A stretch of 6,427 nucleotides of DNA, from contig CAJXMS010000135.1 in NCBI GenBank assembly GCA_913056475.1, positions 1-6,427 of the forward strand. The letters are read 5' to 3'. This stretch comes from an uncultured Bacteroidota bacterium. Its GTDB lineage: Bacteria > Bacteroidota > Bacteroidia > Flavobacteriales > Schleiferiaceae. The notes beneath the pieces are model-generated. The model was given only the letters and a program-made list of their open reading frames with translations. It ran no database searches and was not told where the DNA came from. Made by a program: the position numbers and the translations under genes. Below are positions 5,071-6,427 of this stretch, in pieces. How positions within the stretch are numbered: the first letter of the stretch is position 1; each line of letters opens with the position of its first letter.

Positions 5071-6427
5071 TGAGGTACTTTAAGACCCTGGTAAGCACTT
5101 CTTCCCGGGTTTTTATGGGGTATTTTTTCCGCAACTCTTCTACCCACTTTTCTTCCAGGTAGTTTTGATAATCACTGGCCACCTGACCCCGTATCTCGCT
5201 AAGCGCTTTATCCTGCGCGGGCAAGATATCCAGAATGTAAGCTTGCTTGTAGCGGTCATTTTCCTGCTTGACCTCAGACAGCTCCCCTGCCTCCACCTTC
5301 TCCGGGAGGGCTATGGGGAGCTCTTCATTTTCGAAGGCCCCGCTGTCAATGGCCACCGCCAATTTGGAATCTTTATTAAGCTTGGCCAGAACTTCCTGGG
5401 GGCCTTGGCCACGCTTGAGTTTGCGACGCGCTTTTCGAAGCAGCTTTTCTGAGGCAGCATCAATTGTGTAAAGTTTATAACGACGATCCCAACGATAAGC
5501 ATCCCTTCGCTGAGCAAAGAAAGCCTTCAGGCCAGCGGTATCGGTCATAGCTTTCCGCCATACTTCTTGTTCCGACACATTGAAGAGAAGAATACCTTCG
5601 TAGTATTCCCGGTTCAAGAGCCGAAACTCGGGATATTTCTGGGGTAGCCGCTTCTTTTCATAAGCTATTAGGCGGTTGCGGGCATAGTCCCCTATTGCTT
5701 TATACAGCGCGGCCTTTTTATCTTGAAATTGGCTGTAAGAGTCCTGGTTGCGCTCCAAGTAGCCGAGGAAGTCTGCCACGGTGTATACTTGCTGTGCAAA
5801 TTCGAAGAGGACCTCTTGCCGGGCCGAATTTTCATCGGGCGCTTCAAATTGCCCTTTTAAAAAGGCCTCTCCTACTTGCTCAAAGGCTTGCGGATAACGA
5901 CGGGGATATTCTTTAAAACCGTAGTCCCGTTTAATTTGCCGGAGCACGCTCTCCCGGCTTTGTTGCGAACGGCTGTCCGACTCCACTTGATTGCGCAGGC
6001 GGCTCCGGGCTTCCGAGAAGCTGGGGTCGCTGGCCGGTTTCACCATTTGAATAATATGCCAGCCCACGGGGGTTTTGACAGGCTCGCTGATGGACCCACT
6101 GTCTTTCAGGGCATAGGCTGCTTGCTCAAAAGCGGGGTACATTTTGTTGATTCCGAAGGGGTCCAAGAGGCCACCACGGTAACCCGAGCGCTTATCATCG
6201 CTGTGTTGCCGGGCCAGTTTTTGGAATGAGGCGCCGTTTTTCAATTGCTCGTGAATTTCCTTAATGCGGGCCTTGGCGTTATTTTTTTCTTCCGGTGATG
6301 ACTTGTCATTACTCACCAGCATAATATGGCGCACCTGAACCGTACCACGCGCGGGACGCTTGTCGGTGGTCCGACGGTAGAGCGGCCGGACGGCGAGATA
6401 GACGACGAGGACCCCAGCCAGCGCCAG
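5057..6427 (-). CDS. PpiC-type peptidyl-prolyl cis-trans isomerase, C-terminal part (5' end outside window)
   Basis: The frame is open to the window edge, giving 456 visible residues and a TAG stop at 5057. A parvulin domain spans 6334-6038: VRHIML, then HSDDKRSGYRGGLLDPFG, AFEQAAYALKDSGSISEPVKT, and VGWHIIQMVK. Both conserved histidines are present, so catalysis is plausible. The C-terminal ~300 residues are helical and charged, ending ALSEIRGQVASDYQNYLEEKW, like the C-terminal region of the large (about 650-700 residue) Bacteroidota foldases that follow a signal peptide with two parvulin domains. The segment DKRPARGTVQ just before the domain resembles the usual linker between those two domains. 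The first domain should lie upstream, but the last 57 bases instead encode a hydrophobic LALAGVLVVYLAV stretch in G+C-rich sequence. A GTG at 6334 could be taken as a start but lies inside the conserved VRHIML strand, so it is rejected. It probably acts in the periplasm. Confidence 0.9.
   Translation of the reverse strand: MALAGVLVVYLAVRPLYRRTTDKRPARGTVQVRHIMLVSNDKSSPEEKNNAKARIKEIHEQLKNGASFQKLARQHSDDKRSGYRGGLLDPFGINKMYPAFEQAAYALKDSGSISEPVKTPVGWHIIQMVKPASDPSFSEARSRLRNQVESDSRSQQSRESVLRQIKRDYGFKEYPRRYPQAFEQVGEAFLKGQFEAPDENSARQEVLFEFAQQVYTVADFLGYLERNQDSYSQFQDKKAALYKAIGDYARNRLIAYEKKRLPQKYPEFRLLNREYYEGILLFNVSEQEVWRKAMTDTAGLKAFFAQRRDAYRWDRRYKLYTIDAASEKLLRKARRKLKRGQGPQEVLAKLNKDSKLAVAIDSGAFENEELPIALPEKVEAGELSEVKQENDRYKQAYILDILPAQDKALSEIRGQVASDYQNYLEEKWVEELRKKYPIKTREEVLTRVLKYLNGES
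6371..6427 (-). other. G+C-rich membrane-like segment at the 5' edge of the PpiC-type frame
   Basis: These 57 bases contain 41 G or C (about 72%), well above the roughly balanced composition of the rest of the window. In frame with the foldase they encode LALAGVLVVYLAVRPLYRR, a hydrophobic run followed by arginines, which looks like a transmembrane segment with a cytoplasmic positive flank. The family should have the end of its first parvulin domain here (a GYHIIKV-like strand), and none of the three minus-strand frames gives that. It may be a contig-end chimera, a sequencing artefact, or a true alternative N-terminus with a membrane anchor as in PpiD. Confidence 0.45.

Noticed and set aside
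6332..6334. GTG as the start codon of the large foldase gene
   Set aside because: The codon encodes the Val of the conserved VRHIML strand of the parvulin domain, and the frame stays open with linker-like DKRPARG sequence upstream. A start here would leave no signal peptide.

Overview
The window is gene-dense and every supported gene lies on the minus strand, so transcription runs from high to low coordinates. Base composition is about half G+C. The protein families and gene order point to a member of the Bacteroidota: a multi-domain PpiC foldase, a foldase-like lipoprotein and a SurA-type foldase in tandem, then a MoxR ATPase, then pyrG directly followed by yidC. Support for this comes from a yidC N-terminus of Bacteroidota type, a TAnnTTTG promoter box ahead of pyrG, and the absence of clear Shine-Dalgarno sequences. 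The PyrG sequence looks closest to Flavobacteriia and relatives, but I would not name a genus.

Layout in transcription order. (1) 6427-5057: C-terminal part of a large PpiC-type periplasmic peptidyl-prolyl isomerase, cut by the window edge. (2) 5070-4204: a lipoprotein shaped like a SurA/PpiC chaperone but without parvulin catalytic signatures. (3) 4217-2853: a secreted SurA-like protein with two parvulin-type domains. (4) 2863-1895: a MoxR-family AAA+ ATPase. (5) 1827-211: CTP synthase, pyrG. (6) 198-1: the first 66 codons of the membrane insertase gene yidC.

The first four genes overlap end to start by 14, 14 and 11 bases, which suggests a translationally coupled operon for envelope protein folding. 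A 67-base gap before pyrG carries a good -7 box, so pyrG and yidC may have their own promoter as well as any read-through. CTP synthase supplies CTP for RNA, DNA and phospholipid synthesis. YidC inserts inner-membrane proteins. The foldases would act in the periplasm on outer-membrane and secreted proteins.

I see no mobile element, CRISPR array, RNA gene or defence system. It is a housekeeping region and I found no previously undescribed system. The points most worth a second look are the last ~57 bases (6371-6427), which are unusually G+C-rich and encode a membrane-like stretch where this family should have its first parvulin domain; the graded loss of parvulin histidines across the three foldases; a possible N-to-C disulfide in the SurA-like protein; and a MoxR gene without its usual DUF58/VWA partners.
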